Source of the DNA: Brugia malayi | Taxonomy: Eukaryota; Nematoda; Chromadorea; Rhabditida; Onchocercidae | Assembly (NCBI RefSeq): GCF_000002995.4 | Contig: NW_025062477.1 | Coordinates: 13,002,696 to 13,066,695 of the forward strand | Direction: 5' to 3' | DNA: 64,000 bases | In this document: piece after piece, positions 1-12,758 of the stretch | Numbering within the stretch: the first letter of the stretch is position 1 | Layout of the letters: the number at the start of each line of letters is the position of its first letter | Position numbers and translations under genes: made by a program | Notes under the pieces: model-generated | What the model was told of the DNA's origin: nothing | What the model saw: only the letters and a program-made list of their open reading frames with translations | The model's database searches: none

Positions 1-2
1 GC

Positions 3-1229
3 AATTTAATTACTGTCTGGCCACTTAATGTTTATCAGAAAAAGGAACTAGTTTTCCAAGATGTAGCACCAATATCATCACAATATTTGAAACCTGGTGA
101 TTGGATTCAAATGGAGGTAGAAGATGGTGACGTAGTTGTTTATCGTGAAAAAATCGAACCTGTACTACAAACAGTGGTTACAGTACGTGGAAATGTACAG
201 GTAGTATTTTTTACCTGTAATTAATTGGATATAGTTATTGACAGAATAATGTTTGCTATTAATTGAATTTACTATTATGGTATGATCAGATGAACGTTCA
301 TCATACTTTGTATGAGTAAAAAAAAGTAGTATTTGGTATATGTAATACATGCTTTTAGTAATTTAGTTGAAGACGCGTATATATTTTCCAAATGGAATAA
401 ACAAAAACCATGAGCACGTGATCGGTTATTCGGACGATGTAGGAGAAGTGGGTATTTTTTTCCAATGCTCTGAATTGAAAGCTGATTTTTCATATGATGT
501 TTGGGTATCGAGGTTAGTTGATTGGTACGATTTTTTCCATGTTTTATAAAATAAGTGAGATATGAAAAATCTGCAGTGAGAGGAAAATTGACCTGCGATA
601 ATAGAATTAAAAAGTAAAAATTTTTATTCATGAGAAAATGAGAATTGAGAACTAGTTTTAAAATCCTTTTTTTTGAAAGTGCAAAAAAAAAATGATTTAA
701 TCCTGATAAGCCGTTATTTTTTTTTAGACCTCCAAGAAAACTGGCATCATTAGAAAGGCGATATAATGTGCATTGGTGTCTTGCAAGACAAACAATGATT
801 CCATTAATGAAGGATCATAATGCAGCAAAGTTTTTATGGAAGAATGAATCGCCTGACAGCAATTCCGAGTATTTTAACAATACGTTAACTGAAAGTGATA
901 TTAATTCACATGAAATTGATTTTCCTTATGTGAGTTATTTTATTTTCTCAGTTGTTATTTCATGATCAATGAACAAGATACAGTTTAAATCATTGGATTT
1001 CTAATAAATATCTTATTCTTATGCTTGTCGTATGTTTCTATTTTTGATGGGGTAAACAGTATTCAGAAATTCTTTCTGATTAATAATGATTTTTTATCAG
1101 GCACTAAGTTTTAATGATAATGCTCTAAGAAGATTATACAGTGATCCAAAAGTACGCCAAGCAGTTTACCAGTGCAGTAGCGATTTCGCGCGCTCAATTG
1201 AAACTTATCTGACCAGAACGTGTGATTGA
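3..1229 (+). CDS. Unrecognised protein, 3' part (5' end outside window)
   Basis: Four exons join in frame: 3-200, 367-512, 728-929 and 1101-1229, ending at TGA (1227-1229). Each junction has a GT donor and an AG acceptor, and the phases agree (0, 2, 0). The visible part is about 224 residues. It is soluble in character, with no signal peptide, membrane segment or coiled coil visible. An acidic stretch (MEVEDGDVVVYREK) is followed by a segment with scattered Cys and Trp residues (FFQCSEL, VHWCLARQT, VYQCSSDF). I do not recognise the family. The consistent phasing over four exons argues that it is a real gene. The start lies left of the window, so the total length is unknown. Confidence 0.75.
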
Positions 1230-2748
1230 TTTCTATTGAGATGCTTTCCACTTTTTTCTTGTAAATTTGAAACTCATCATTTACAAAAGCTTTATTTGGA
1301 GTGCATTTTATACTTCTAGTATTTTGACATCATCCATAACCATTTATATCTGTTTCCACATGGGTTATTGTTGATAATTATGATGTATCTTTTTTCCACG
1401 TGCTGAAACAAATTTATGTCCAGATATCACTATACCGTAATTTGCAATAATTGTTTGCTTTCAATACTGTTTTTTACTGCTGTAGTTACGAAACATTTTA
1501 TAAACAAAATATATCAAATTAAAAACTGTTTTTTTGAAATTTACAGTTCTTATACTAGGATTAGAATTGCAAAACTTGAACAAGAACACAACTTATCAAT
1601 AGGAAAGTATATGTGTATGGTGTGATGATTGAAGCAGCTTGTTTAATGACAAAATTCGAGGGTCGACAAAAGATGTTATATATTTTGAATATTATTTTAT
1701 ATATTACCTGATGTGAAAGAAACTCTAGTTATTATTAATAATTAAATAAAAAAAACCTGATTACCGCAGTAAATTAATAATTTAACGGATGTGATAACGT
1801 CATATTTTCTTACTACACTTTGTTGTCCATCTTCATATTCGAAATAGTTTGCATGTATAATGTACTGAATTTCACATCGCATTTTGTTTTTAGCTGTGAA
1901 CCACTCAAACTCGATGTTCTATGTTTCATTAACTCATCGAATGGAATCGTAATTTTTAGTTTAAAATTTTGATTAAGTTACCTTAATTTTAGCCCCTTAA
2001 CTAATTTTACTTTCGATTTTTTTGCCATATGATTTCTTATGACAAATGATAATGTATACAAATGTTACCACTTCATAACCATTTAAACATACAAGAAATA
2101 AAGGAATACACACCAGTAATGTCTTTCGTTTTTATTTCTATCGATTTGTAATTTTAAACAATTTAATTTCCATTATATATTCTAGTCACAGTAATTGTCG
2201 AAATAAAATTAAGCAGACATTTTCAAACTGTGAACTTTGAGTAATTCTCGTATTTAATGTGATAAAAGATGTCAAGGAAAGACAAAAGTGTATCAGTTGC
2301 ATACCAAATTAAAATTCCGGGAAATAGAAAATCTATTTTATTAATCGTTTATTATTTATTATTCATTTGCATTATTACTATCCATTATTGTTTATTGTTT
2401 AATTTATTTCGTTTATTTATTTGTTATTTGTTTGCTATTTACTGTTTATTATTTATTAGTTATTTATTTGTTATTATTAATCACTCTGTTGTAAGAAGCA
2501 AACTTATCAAGCTGAATTAGCATGTCATTGTGCATGATTTATCGCCAACGTTAAATAGACACCTGTATTATGTACCACCACATGTTCTCTAATCTTTTCT
2601 TTTGACATCATGTTGTAAATATATCAAGCAAAATTTTTAATCGTTTCCTAACATGTTCTTGTCGTACTACAACATCATATTTAATAATAGCGCAGATCGT
2701 GTCACTTGTGATAACAACGAATTATAAGAGAGACAAATATTTCTCGAT
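1230..2748. other. Intergenic: 3' flank and low-complexity DNA
   Basis: Convergent space between the + gene ending at 1229 and the - gene ending at 2749. About 2335-2490 is a TTTATT-rich low-complexity tract. It produces an 83-codon open frame that has no coding character. Nothing else was recognised. Confidence 0.6.
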
Positions 2749-4830
2749 TTAGGAGACAGATCTAATTATGATTTTTTGATCTTTAGGTAATACTAAGTAC
2801 AGATCGGCCAAGGTATCGTTCATATTCAGATCGTTGCCTGTCTCCGATAGGTATAATCGAAAATCAGTTGGTGGTCCAGGCTGTTGGTTCATTGTAAGCA
2901 ACATAACGATTGCTTCATAACAAGTTGTTCGTGGAGAGATAAACAACGATTTGTAGGTACTCTGTTCAATAATGTTATTTACTAATATACGATTAACTAG
3001 TCAGGGGTAATTAATTTAGCTCTATTGTGTCACAGTAATGATCATCTACTGTCGACTTCATAACATTAGCATAATGGCTAACGATTTATCAGGAAACCTA
3101 TGGCAAGCTTATCAAGTTCGTGATATAGATAATTGTATTTAACAAATGAGATTAGAATTTTGCAAAATAGAATGGAAATTGAAACAAAGGCCATCCTTGT
3201 TCTACTTCTCCCTATAGAAAGGTTTTTTTTTTCTCTATTATGGAAGCAATTTAAGAACAAAAAAATTAGGAAGAAGAGATGGTACTGTTACCTCTGAAGA
3301 GAGTAAATAATCATATATCCGTACTAAGACACCATTTGTCGACATTGTTATCAGGAATCGTGACATGTGCACAGGATGGCAACGTTGCAGTTCGAGTGGT
3401 CGCGCTTCCTGAGGTAGCAGTAGCGGTGTTTTCACCTGAATCATATGATTATATTACTCTAAACTGAACTCAAGTATGAGGTCAAATTGCATATTTTCAT
3501 AAGAATAATAGCTCCTAAATCTTATTTATCTCTTATTCTAGAAGAAGTTGTAATCGAAAGATGTACCAACATGTTAGAATCTCCTCTCGATGAAAAATGC
3601 GCAGATGGTCAGCGGATTGGGAATTTGAATGAATGCCGACAGATAAAAAACATTTAAATAGAACTTATTTGCAACAAATTAATCGTTGAGATATTTCCAA
3701 CAAAATATTCTCTGATTTTCCCAAATCAAAGTTGAAGAGATACATAAATATCAGTTCTACCAGAACAAATTCGATAGATAAAATAAAAAATACTCTTTTC
3801 CACATGCTCTCTTTGATGCTCCAATATTTTAACATATTCACACAAATGAAAAGTATGCATACCTGTTCTCCATTATAGCGAGTCCAAACTTCCATTATAA
3901 TTTCGAACAAATTCGGATCTTTGCATATTCGGAATTTCGTCAGAATAGTATCAACAATATTTTTCACTGTATGATTGGTTGAAATTTTTAATGTTTTATA
4001 ATCAGTGCCCTCTTTGATATCGCCAGTATAAATGCGCAGTGTACCCTACAATTATAGCATCACGAAATTTAGATTTTTAAATTGTGTGGTGAAGCTTTTG
4101 CATAAAACTTGTCACCAAAATTTTGCCAGAAATTAGCAAGTTTCTAAAATGATTACCTTCATGGCAATCAATAATTCAACAGTTATCAATACCTCAGACC
4201 GCCTTAAATAAATTCAAATAAACAGCCATATTTTCAAAGAGGAAAATAAACCGGTTTAACGTATATTGCACATGATATCAGAATAAAGAAATGTCAATTC
4301 TTTCGACATCATTAATATTACCAGTTATTATGACGAGTACTTTGAAAATACTTCATCATGCAAAATTAGATTAGTATTCTCTATTCAGTTTTTCTATGAG
4401 GAATTTATTGGATATACGGATGCTTTGCTTTGAATTAATTCGAGCAGAAAAAATATAAAAGGATTAACTATCTATTATAAAAGCTTTAGAAGTAGCCAAT
4501 CAATACAAACATTTCATTATTGAATGGTTTAAAGAAAATGCGAAAAAGATGAACTCCAGATTTTGAGAATGATCTAACTGAAAAAGTCCACAAAAAAGAA
4601 AAGAAAAAGGGAAATAAACAAACCCATTCGCTAGCATCACTGCTATCTACGGAACTTAGAGAACTCAAAGAGTTGGACCGATCGCAAATATGAATTGTCT
4701 CTTCTAATGATGATGATGATGACGATGGCTTATCAAAGGAATGCGATGAAGTACTGAGACTACTGCTTCGACTTGTTTTACCTTGATATTTGGTGTACAC
4801 TTTTCTCGATCGTACTTGATACTTTAGCAT
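2749..4830 (-). CDS. Tandem Ras-association (RA) domain protein
   Basis: Four phase-0 exons: 4624-4830, 3863-4045, 3292-3435 and 2749-2961, giving 248 residues and a TAA stop. Residues 1-69 are basic and then Ser-rich (a run of Ser around 43-48). RA domain 1 follows (about 70-160): it opens with GTLRIYTGDIKEGTDYKTL, continues with TVKNIVDTILTKF, and closes with ARPLELQ...MSRFLI. RA domain 2 (about 165-248) opens with GVLVRIYDYLLSSESTYKSL, continues with TTCYEAIVMLL, and the protein ends right after it. RA domains have a ubiquitin-like fold and bind GTP-loaded Ras or Rap, so a small-GTPase effector or adaptor is likely. The ATG follows an acceptor-like TTTAAG directly, which suits SL trans-splicing, but an upstream exon in the gene-poor region to the right cannot be excluded. 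It could then be the C-terminus of a larger RA protein such as phospholipase C epsilon. Confidence 0.75.
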
Positions 4831-7800
4831 CTTAAATGAAATAATATATATGTATATATTTATGAATAGAGAGTGAAACAAATCCGTTTGGGAAAAACAA
4901 CATAATTCAAAATAAATCAAATAATTCTCAAAACGATCTTTTCTAAACTAAATAGAAGTCAAAAGAGCGTCTCGTTTAATCAACTATTCTATAACCAGTT
5001 TACTAAGCCATTTATATACATTTTCAGCTTTGTATTCTGTATGCTACACTTTTTCCAACAGATAAACTCGTCAGATCAATAAGTAAGCAATTAATCGAAT
5101 CCATCAACTTAGTAATTTCAAGAAGATTCTTTTCAGGAAGAATTTCACTAATCGGTGAAAGGAAAGATGTTTTAGAGAAAGATAAAGGAAATAAGAGAAT
5201 GATTAGATTATACCAAAAAGATAAGGAGTTAGCCTGAGGGAAAATAATATTATCGTGAAAATGCGTTAAGAAAAAGAGTGGATGGAAATGAATGCTGAAG
5301 CATTAAATACACTCATAACTAGTCGTTTATAGTACCGTAGTGAATTTGCACTGAAGTAGCCAACAATAACCGGAAAATAACTGCTCCTTGTACATTAGTG
5401 AATCAAAATGGAGGTCTAAAATTATGGGAGAGGTTAGTAAAACCAAAAAAATAGAAAATCTTAAAGACATTCATAACACCAGATAAGAGAAAGAAGTGTA
5501 AACTTCCCAGAACAAGTGAAAAATGAAAGCAATCGTAATTAGAGAAAGATATTTAACTTTAGCTAAAAATTTGATTGACATAGGCTATGTCAATTCTAGT
5601 GAAACATATAAATGTTGTAGTGGATGGATTAAAAAAAAAATAGCATAATTTCAAATTAATATGCTAAAGGGAATAAATCGACGAGATAAAGTGTAAGAAT
5701 GATATGTGGAGATTTGAAATTGGTAATAAATTACGGAAGAAATATTTCAAATTTGATATAAACCAGAATGAACAACAACTTTGGATACTTCAATACTTTT
5801 AACGCATTAAGATTTAAATGAAATTTTTAAAGTTACATTTTTCATACGGTCAAAAAGTTCTAATTTCATATGACAATTAATAGAATTTTGCATAACGTGA
5901 AACAATTAATTGAAATTTTAATCTATTTACAATATTAATCTTCAGCTTCAACTAAAACATACAACACAATTTAATTAACATTATACATTTGACAAGCAGA
6001 ACTTAATAGCAGACAAACTGATTAACCTTTAGCCAATCCATGCCCTCATTTTAAAGTATTTGCAGCACTAAAAGTGATCGTTGTTGGAAGGTTTAGTGCG
6101 ACGAAGCATATGGTTTCACAAATAAATGAACAAAGAAACAACGAATAGCATTAAAGCATACAGAGTTTTAATGACTTTCAGTCTATCAAAAACAGTTACT
6201 TTGTGTAAGCTGAAAGGATGAAACAAGAAATAAAAATAAATGTTTCATTTACTGTACACAGAAACAAACAGTTCAATTTGCTAAAATGTAATTTCATTAA
6301 TTTTCCCGGTGATCTTCAATTATCGACTATAAAAGAAGAATAAAACGTAACGATTTTCGGATAGTTTCTTATCATTTGTGCTCTTTTCTTTTCTAGCTAG
6401 TATACTGGAAATTTAAATAAGATTAAAATAAATAAAAGATTGAAATAAATTAAAATAAGCAAAAATATTTCTTAATGATTTGAAGTTTCTAACAATGATA
6501 GAAAAAACGGAAAAAAGTGCAAAAGTCAAATGACATAGAAGATATTGAGTCACTCTCATATTTGATATACAACTTTAGTAATAAAAATTAATAACGATTA
6601 TTATCACTAATGTATCTTTAGGAATTATTTCATTCATTAAATAATTTTTAAAGTCTGCTAAATCTAAAGGATAATATGTAAAGTACGTAAAAATAAAGAA
6701 GCAATATTTGAGAGTACATTTAATATATGTATCGGATATTCGATCTGATGCTGCTTTCTTACGAAACAGAAAGGAGTGAAAAACACAAGCAATCAGCGTC
6801 CCACATCAACGACAAATCTTATAATCACTCAGCAAATTCATCTCTAATTTCCCGATCATTCAAAGTTTCAATTCTAAGTCATAAATAAAAATTATTCTGA
6901 GCATTGACCTTTCCAGACAATTCCTTTTTTGTTATGCTACAATAATTTTCATAAATAATCATCATCGTCATTTAAAACTTTTTCGTAGATTTTATAGACT
7001 CATTACATTTCAACATGAATATAACAGATCCCTAGAATCTTTCGGAAGGAAGAAAATATATTTCGACAAATTATTATTCAATTAGATGGCATACATATGA
7101 TGAGGACAGTAATAGTAATTTATCGGATCAACATATGGCTCTAAGACCATAAGACAACTCGCCATTTCTCATTACGATAAATCACATTTCTATCCATTCA
7201 ACTTCGAATATGGCCCATAAATCATTAGCGCAACAATAGTTCCAGTCATATCGGAAACGTTTACTTATAAGATGAGAACTTAATACGATATCTTGGACGT
7301 TGGTTCTTTATATCGGCCCACATTTATATTTTCACAAGCATACAATTTTTGAATACTTCAAGTTTTTAAGGGAAAGAAAGTATCATAATCATGATGAATC
7401 ATGATGTATTTAAGAATTATTTTATCGCTGAAATTATTACAGTCAACAATCAAATGATCCTTCCAAGTGAATTCTCTCAAAATGTAATGAGTTAATATCG
7501 CGAAAACCTCACATAATAAAATGACCTATTAATTAAAACTAATTTTTTAGAAGAATAAAGAGAATTTAATAGTTGCAAGACAGTTTCAGATTCATTTCGA
7601 TACATACGTTAAATCACTGACCAATGGCGGTAATCTAATTAGCCAATTAAATTAAAATAGATTAAAGAGATGCAGTAAACATGACAGCAATAACTTAACA
7701 CGATTATCTTATAAACAGAAATAATGACAATTAGTTATTACAATTTTCGAAGAGAATAATGTTCAGCAAAAGATGACGAATGATGATTTCGTACTGAAAT

Positions 7801-10800
7801 AACAAATTAGAAAGAAGAATTTTATGCAATTTTCGTTAAATTGTCAAATTTTATTGCTGCAAATAATATCGCCTGTGTGGATGTAAGCATAATGATATGC
7901 AGAAATGGGGAAAGGAATGAAATGAGAGGAGCAAGTGGATGAGTGGCTACTTTGTCACACGCCAGTTTGAAGAACCGAAAATGACAACAAATGGGAGACA
8001 GAGTGACAAATGTTTGGGGGAGGAATTGATACAACAGCTTTGTTTTGTTTGCGAGAAAGAAATCGGATGAAAAGAGAAACAAATTTTGATCAAAAAAGAA
8101 AGTAATAAGTGTATTTATTATCAGAGAGAGCAGTGAAAAAAACATCAAAATGGTCCTACATATTGTTACAAAAAAAAAAAGCGGAAATTGCTTCGTAAGG
8201 GAAACAGAGTGAATAATATACCTAGAATGACATTAATGAATATTTAAGGGAATTGATAAAGATTCACCGCAGTTGCATTCTACAGCAAAAGTTGTAATAA
8301 GTCTTGCCGATAATATCAACATCGAAAATTGATCCATAAATTGTAAGTACATCGAAGAAGGACATTTCAGTTAGACTGGTGGTATCAAAGATAATAACGA
8401 TTCAGACGAATGGGATCTCTTCGGTCAAACTGCGGTATTTTTTAGGGATACAGTGAATTAGTAGATAGATGGATAAATTGAAAAGTGTGCAGATCTGCAA
8501 AAACCTGTTTTATTTTATCATTAAAGGATAATCCGACTTCTTTCTCTCCGTCTCTCTTTCTCTTTCTCTTTTTCTACCCATAAATCTCCATTTTCCTCTC
8601 CTCTAATTTAGATCCACATTACAACTTAACTTTAACACAGACGAACTAATTTAGTCAGTCGAAAAAACGGAGCTTTTTTATTTCTGAAGTGTTAAACAAA
8701 GCTTAATATCACTCTCAGACTTGCCATTTGAAAGCTAAAAAAGGAGTTGCAACTAACAAAAGAATCGCAAAGACAGGTTTGAATAAGCCTTGCAATTGAG
8801 AAAGTGGCATTATGATTATTATAGTATTATTCTAAGAGGAAATGAAAAATAAGCTAAGTGATAAAAGAAAAAAGTTAAAATGCAACTGTTCGAGTAGGAA
8901 AAAGATAAGCAAAGAGCAATGTTTGGTTGGAAAAATTGATGGAAATATGCTGACCAACGTAAAAAGAAATTTGTACATTTTCCAGCTAAACGAAAAAGCT
9001 ACTAATACTGAAAAATTCATAAAACACAGTGATATTTCATCATATTAGCGATTAATTAAAATCGATCTGCCAATCAGGCAAGTACCAACAAAAACTGAAA
9101 AACACTTCAAGGAGATATTCTTGCGAATATCTATTTATTGATATCGATTCTGATTTCTCATCTCGATTACTTTTTCTGTTTATTGTGAGTCTAGAAAATA
9201 ATTTGTGGTGTAGATAAATTGAGGATGAGACTGTCATCAAAAATGCTTGATGAAAAGCATTCGTCCACTTCAATAGCCATATGTTGAAGTGAAAGAGGAT
9301 CTCGAAAGTGTAGCTGTAATTTGAGAGGGGAGAGTGATTAGACAGCGATATGAAAGCGAATTAAATAATTTTTCTTGGCTGAGAAGGAAGCGTCCTAAAT
9401 GATTAAGAAGGAAGATAGGATAAAAATAATTGAGATCAGTAAAAAAGTAAATAAACAGAAAATTTATATGTGGCGTCATAATTAATTACTTCGTAATATG
9501 AATGGAGAAATAAATTTAGTTATACAAATTTGTTTCTAAAAATATTACCATAAAACTAATTAGAGGAAGTTAAATTTGCAATGGAAAAGTCAGAAGATAA
9601 TCGAAGAAATTCTTAGTATTATTCTTTTTTACTGTTGGAAGTAAGTGAGTAATTTAATTAATTAGTGAGTATGCATAAGTTTCATATAAAAGAGACGCGA
9701 GGAAGAAGAGCATTCACTCCAGAAGTGGCATCAAACATTCATAAATGTCAGCACTTATTATTATAGATTAATAAAAATGTCTGTGACAACAGCACCAATC
9801 GTTTATTACCTTAAATGATTATCATTAATCTCGGAAAATTTGCCTTTGTTGCAATTTCGACAATTGTTTCTACACAACGCACTAATGATTTGTGCAAGAA
9901 GGACGAGGTATTTCGCTGACTACATAATAGATAGTAGTTGTATGCGAGAAATAAACAATGTCATGTAGGGATCCGAGATAAATTATTGCAGAAAGCAGTT
10001 TGTAGGATCAGTTAGCTACTACTATTACTACTTCTTTCTCCCTAGATTTTAATGATAGATGAAAAGAAAAAAGGAACAAATGGAAGTATCTATTACTTTC
10101 GCCATCCTTAATTCCTCTCTTTTTTCTTTTTCTTGGTCAAAATTCAAATATACCACAGCGTTATTTATTAGTTTATTTGCGGTACTATCAATTACATCTG
10201 AAACAAAGGAAGAAGAAAAAATTTAGTTTAAAATAATCAAATAGGTTTTTTCTTAGTGAAAATTTTCATTTGCACAGAAAATAAAATTCAGTATGCTGAA
10301 ACTTACGACTAACATTTTTTATTAGTTATTTTGCGAAAAGAACGAAAAGAAGAAACAGCTTAGTTTTAAGACAAACAACTGAGTTTCAACTAATGGCAAA
10401 ACTTCGACTGAATAACTAAAGTGATTTCAAAAGTTAAAAGATTTTTGGATTTTTTGATTCACGTTTTTAAACACTATTTACAGAGGTAATATTGATTGCC
10501 TCAAATGAAAATAATGAAGTATTATAATTGAAGAAAAAAGAAGTCAATGAAATGAATAAAGGACAAAATATTTCAAATTTCTCATCCTTTTGTCCATCTA
10601 ATTGAAATGCCCTCGTAAGCATACTCCGCTGTTCTAAAAAGTAGTCGGTGGAGAAATTTCATTTATTTCTTCTTAAACCTCAAAAAAAAAAAAAAAAAAA
10701 AGGCAAGAAATGTAAAAGTTCTACCAATACAATTGTTGAAGAGGTATTGCAAATCTCGTCCATTATTGAAAACAAAAGGTATATGCTGTTCACTGATCTC

Positions 10801-12758
10801 CTATTATAGCTAAAAAAATCGTTATTCTATCTGTCGCCCTTATCACATGACTCTCGTTGATCGTAACAATCCCATCACTCAACTTTCTATCATTTTCCTA
10901 AAATTTTTTATCCAAATAAACATACTAAGTTGACACAAACATTCATAATTTCCCATCACTTCGCTTTTTACGTCCAACCTCGATCCTCCTTAGGGGACTG
11001 TCCACTCTTTATAGTTAATGCTAACATGATCCCACTGATAATTTTTTTTTTAGATATGAAGTCTTGAAACTGTATTCGAAACATATGAAAAGCTTGTTAC
11101 TGCAAAAATATAATAAATTGATCATAATTAATATAACAAAGTGAAAATAATTAATTATTACATTAAACTTCAAATACTTTTGGCAGAAGAATGTGACAAG
11201 AATTTTAATGATAAAGAGAAAAAAGTGTGCTGTAACTGTTAGAGAAGGAAATACTCTTTCAATTTATCAGACCTTGGATGAGTAAAACAAGAATGCGACA
11301 AAGCGAATTAAAATTGAAAAGTTTTAGAAAAAATAAGGCCCAGAAGATGACGTAAACGTATTTCTATTCGTAATACCGAAACCATCCATCTAGATGCTTA
11401 AAATGAATTAGATTAGTCAAAGAAGTATAAATTTTGTAATCCAATTGATGAATCGTGTCTCTGGAAATATTTAAAATAAGATTAGCACATTAGAATAAAT
11501 AAGTGATTTGATAAATGCGAAATAATTAAAGACATGGGCCAAATGTAGAAAACAAGCCTGTTTAAAAGTCTTTCATTTGGAAAGAATTTTCTCGGAGACG
11601 TGAGGTCTAATATAATTATGGAAATAGTTGTAAATATAAGCAAATAATCAGAAAGCTAAAAATAATTTTTATAGCTTCCGAATCAAGTTATTATTGTTAT
11701 TTTTTTTTTTTTTTTTTTACTTAACTTTTCGTTCTCTGTTCAGTTAGTTCACTATAACAGTAATAGATATCACCAATTAACATATATGTTAGTCTGTAGC
11801 TAATTAACATACTTTGATTCGACAAAGCATTATGATTCTTCAAATTTCAATCTAATTCCACATTAAATAAACATTATTAGATCTGATAAACGCATTTTTC
11901 TTTGGCATATGTGTATCTTTCAATGAATTTAATGAAAAAAAAAAAAAAAAAAAAAAAAAACACTGATTTAACCTTATATATGACTAGTGTAAACAGAAAA
12001 GAAATAAAAGTTTAGTTCTTACTGAGATGATTAACTCTTTGAAAATTATTTTCACTTCTTCCTACCGATGATTGTACTAAATTGAAATGGAATAATTGGT
12101 TGATCAGAAAATGATTGCATAGTTTAGTTTCAAAAAGTTTCTTGATTAGCATTGCACTAAAAGCCAGGATTTGAGTTTAGTTAAGAAGAAATTCAGTACT
12201 TTCAGTGAAATCCAAAGAGAGAAGAAAAATTTATTTCTTTTTTATATATTTGATAATGTTGAGCATTATACTTAAACATTTGATGCTAAGCTTTTATTTA
12301 ACAATGAAAAAGTAAAATAACTCAAAAAAAATGTACAATGATGCTTCACTTCAAGTTACCAGTTCTTGAAAATCATGAAAATTACGTCCTTGCTTCACCA
12401 ATTTTTGATACTTCTAACAAATACATCACCAATTATTGTTCAATCATTGAAAAAAAAATTATAAAGGGAAATTTCGTGAGTCACTGTCTAATATACAAAC
12501 ATCCAAGTTTTTTTCTACTTAAAATATCTTTATTCCAGCCATTAAAACAAGTTAGGTTTAGAGAATGCGGATGCCTTCACTAGAAATGACTATAAGTGAT
12601 CATTCATTATATTTCATAAACTATTAAAATACTTGTTTTTATGTTTTTCTTAATTTACAAAATGTTCCTCATTATTCATAGTTACATCTGTCCATAAAGT
12701 AGAAGAGATTTTTTAATTAAGATAAGTGTAGCTTATATAATATTAAAGTTAGATCGTC
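4831..12758. other. Gene-poor AT-rich spacer
   Basis: Almost 8 kb between two minus-strand genes with no frame that shows domain similarity, phased splice sites or codon structure. It holds poly-A/T tracts (about 10681-10700 A, 11700-11719 T, 11938-11961 A) and pyrimidine-rich stretches (about 8537-8575). The longest open frames (for example 7822-8148 minus) read as hydrophobic low-complexity translations of AT-rich DNA. It could be promoter and enhancer DNA, a long 5' intron of the RA gene, or hold non-coding RNA. Confidence 0.55.

Noticed and set aside
2269..2520. 83-codon plus-strand open frame
   Set aside because: Translation of a TTTATT low-complexity tract, with runs of Leu/Ile/Tyr/Phe; no splice context or similarity.
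7822..8148. 108-codon minus-strand open frame in the gene-poor spacer
   Set aside because: Phe/Leu-rich translation typical of AT-rich DNA, with no domain pattern and no phased exons nearby.
11938..11961. Long poly-A run as a possible retroposon tail
   Set aside because: No adjacent element, target-site duplication or coding remnant; similar homopolymers are scattered through the window.
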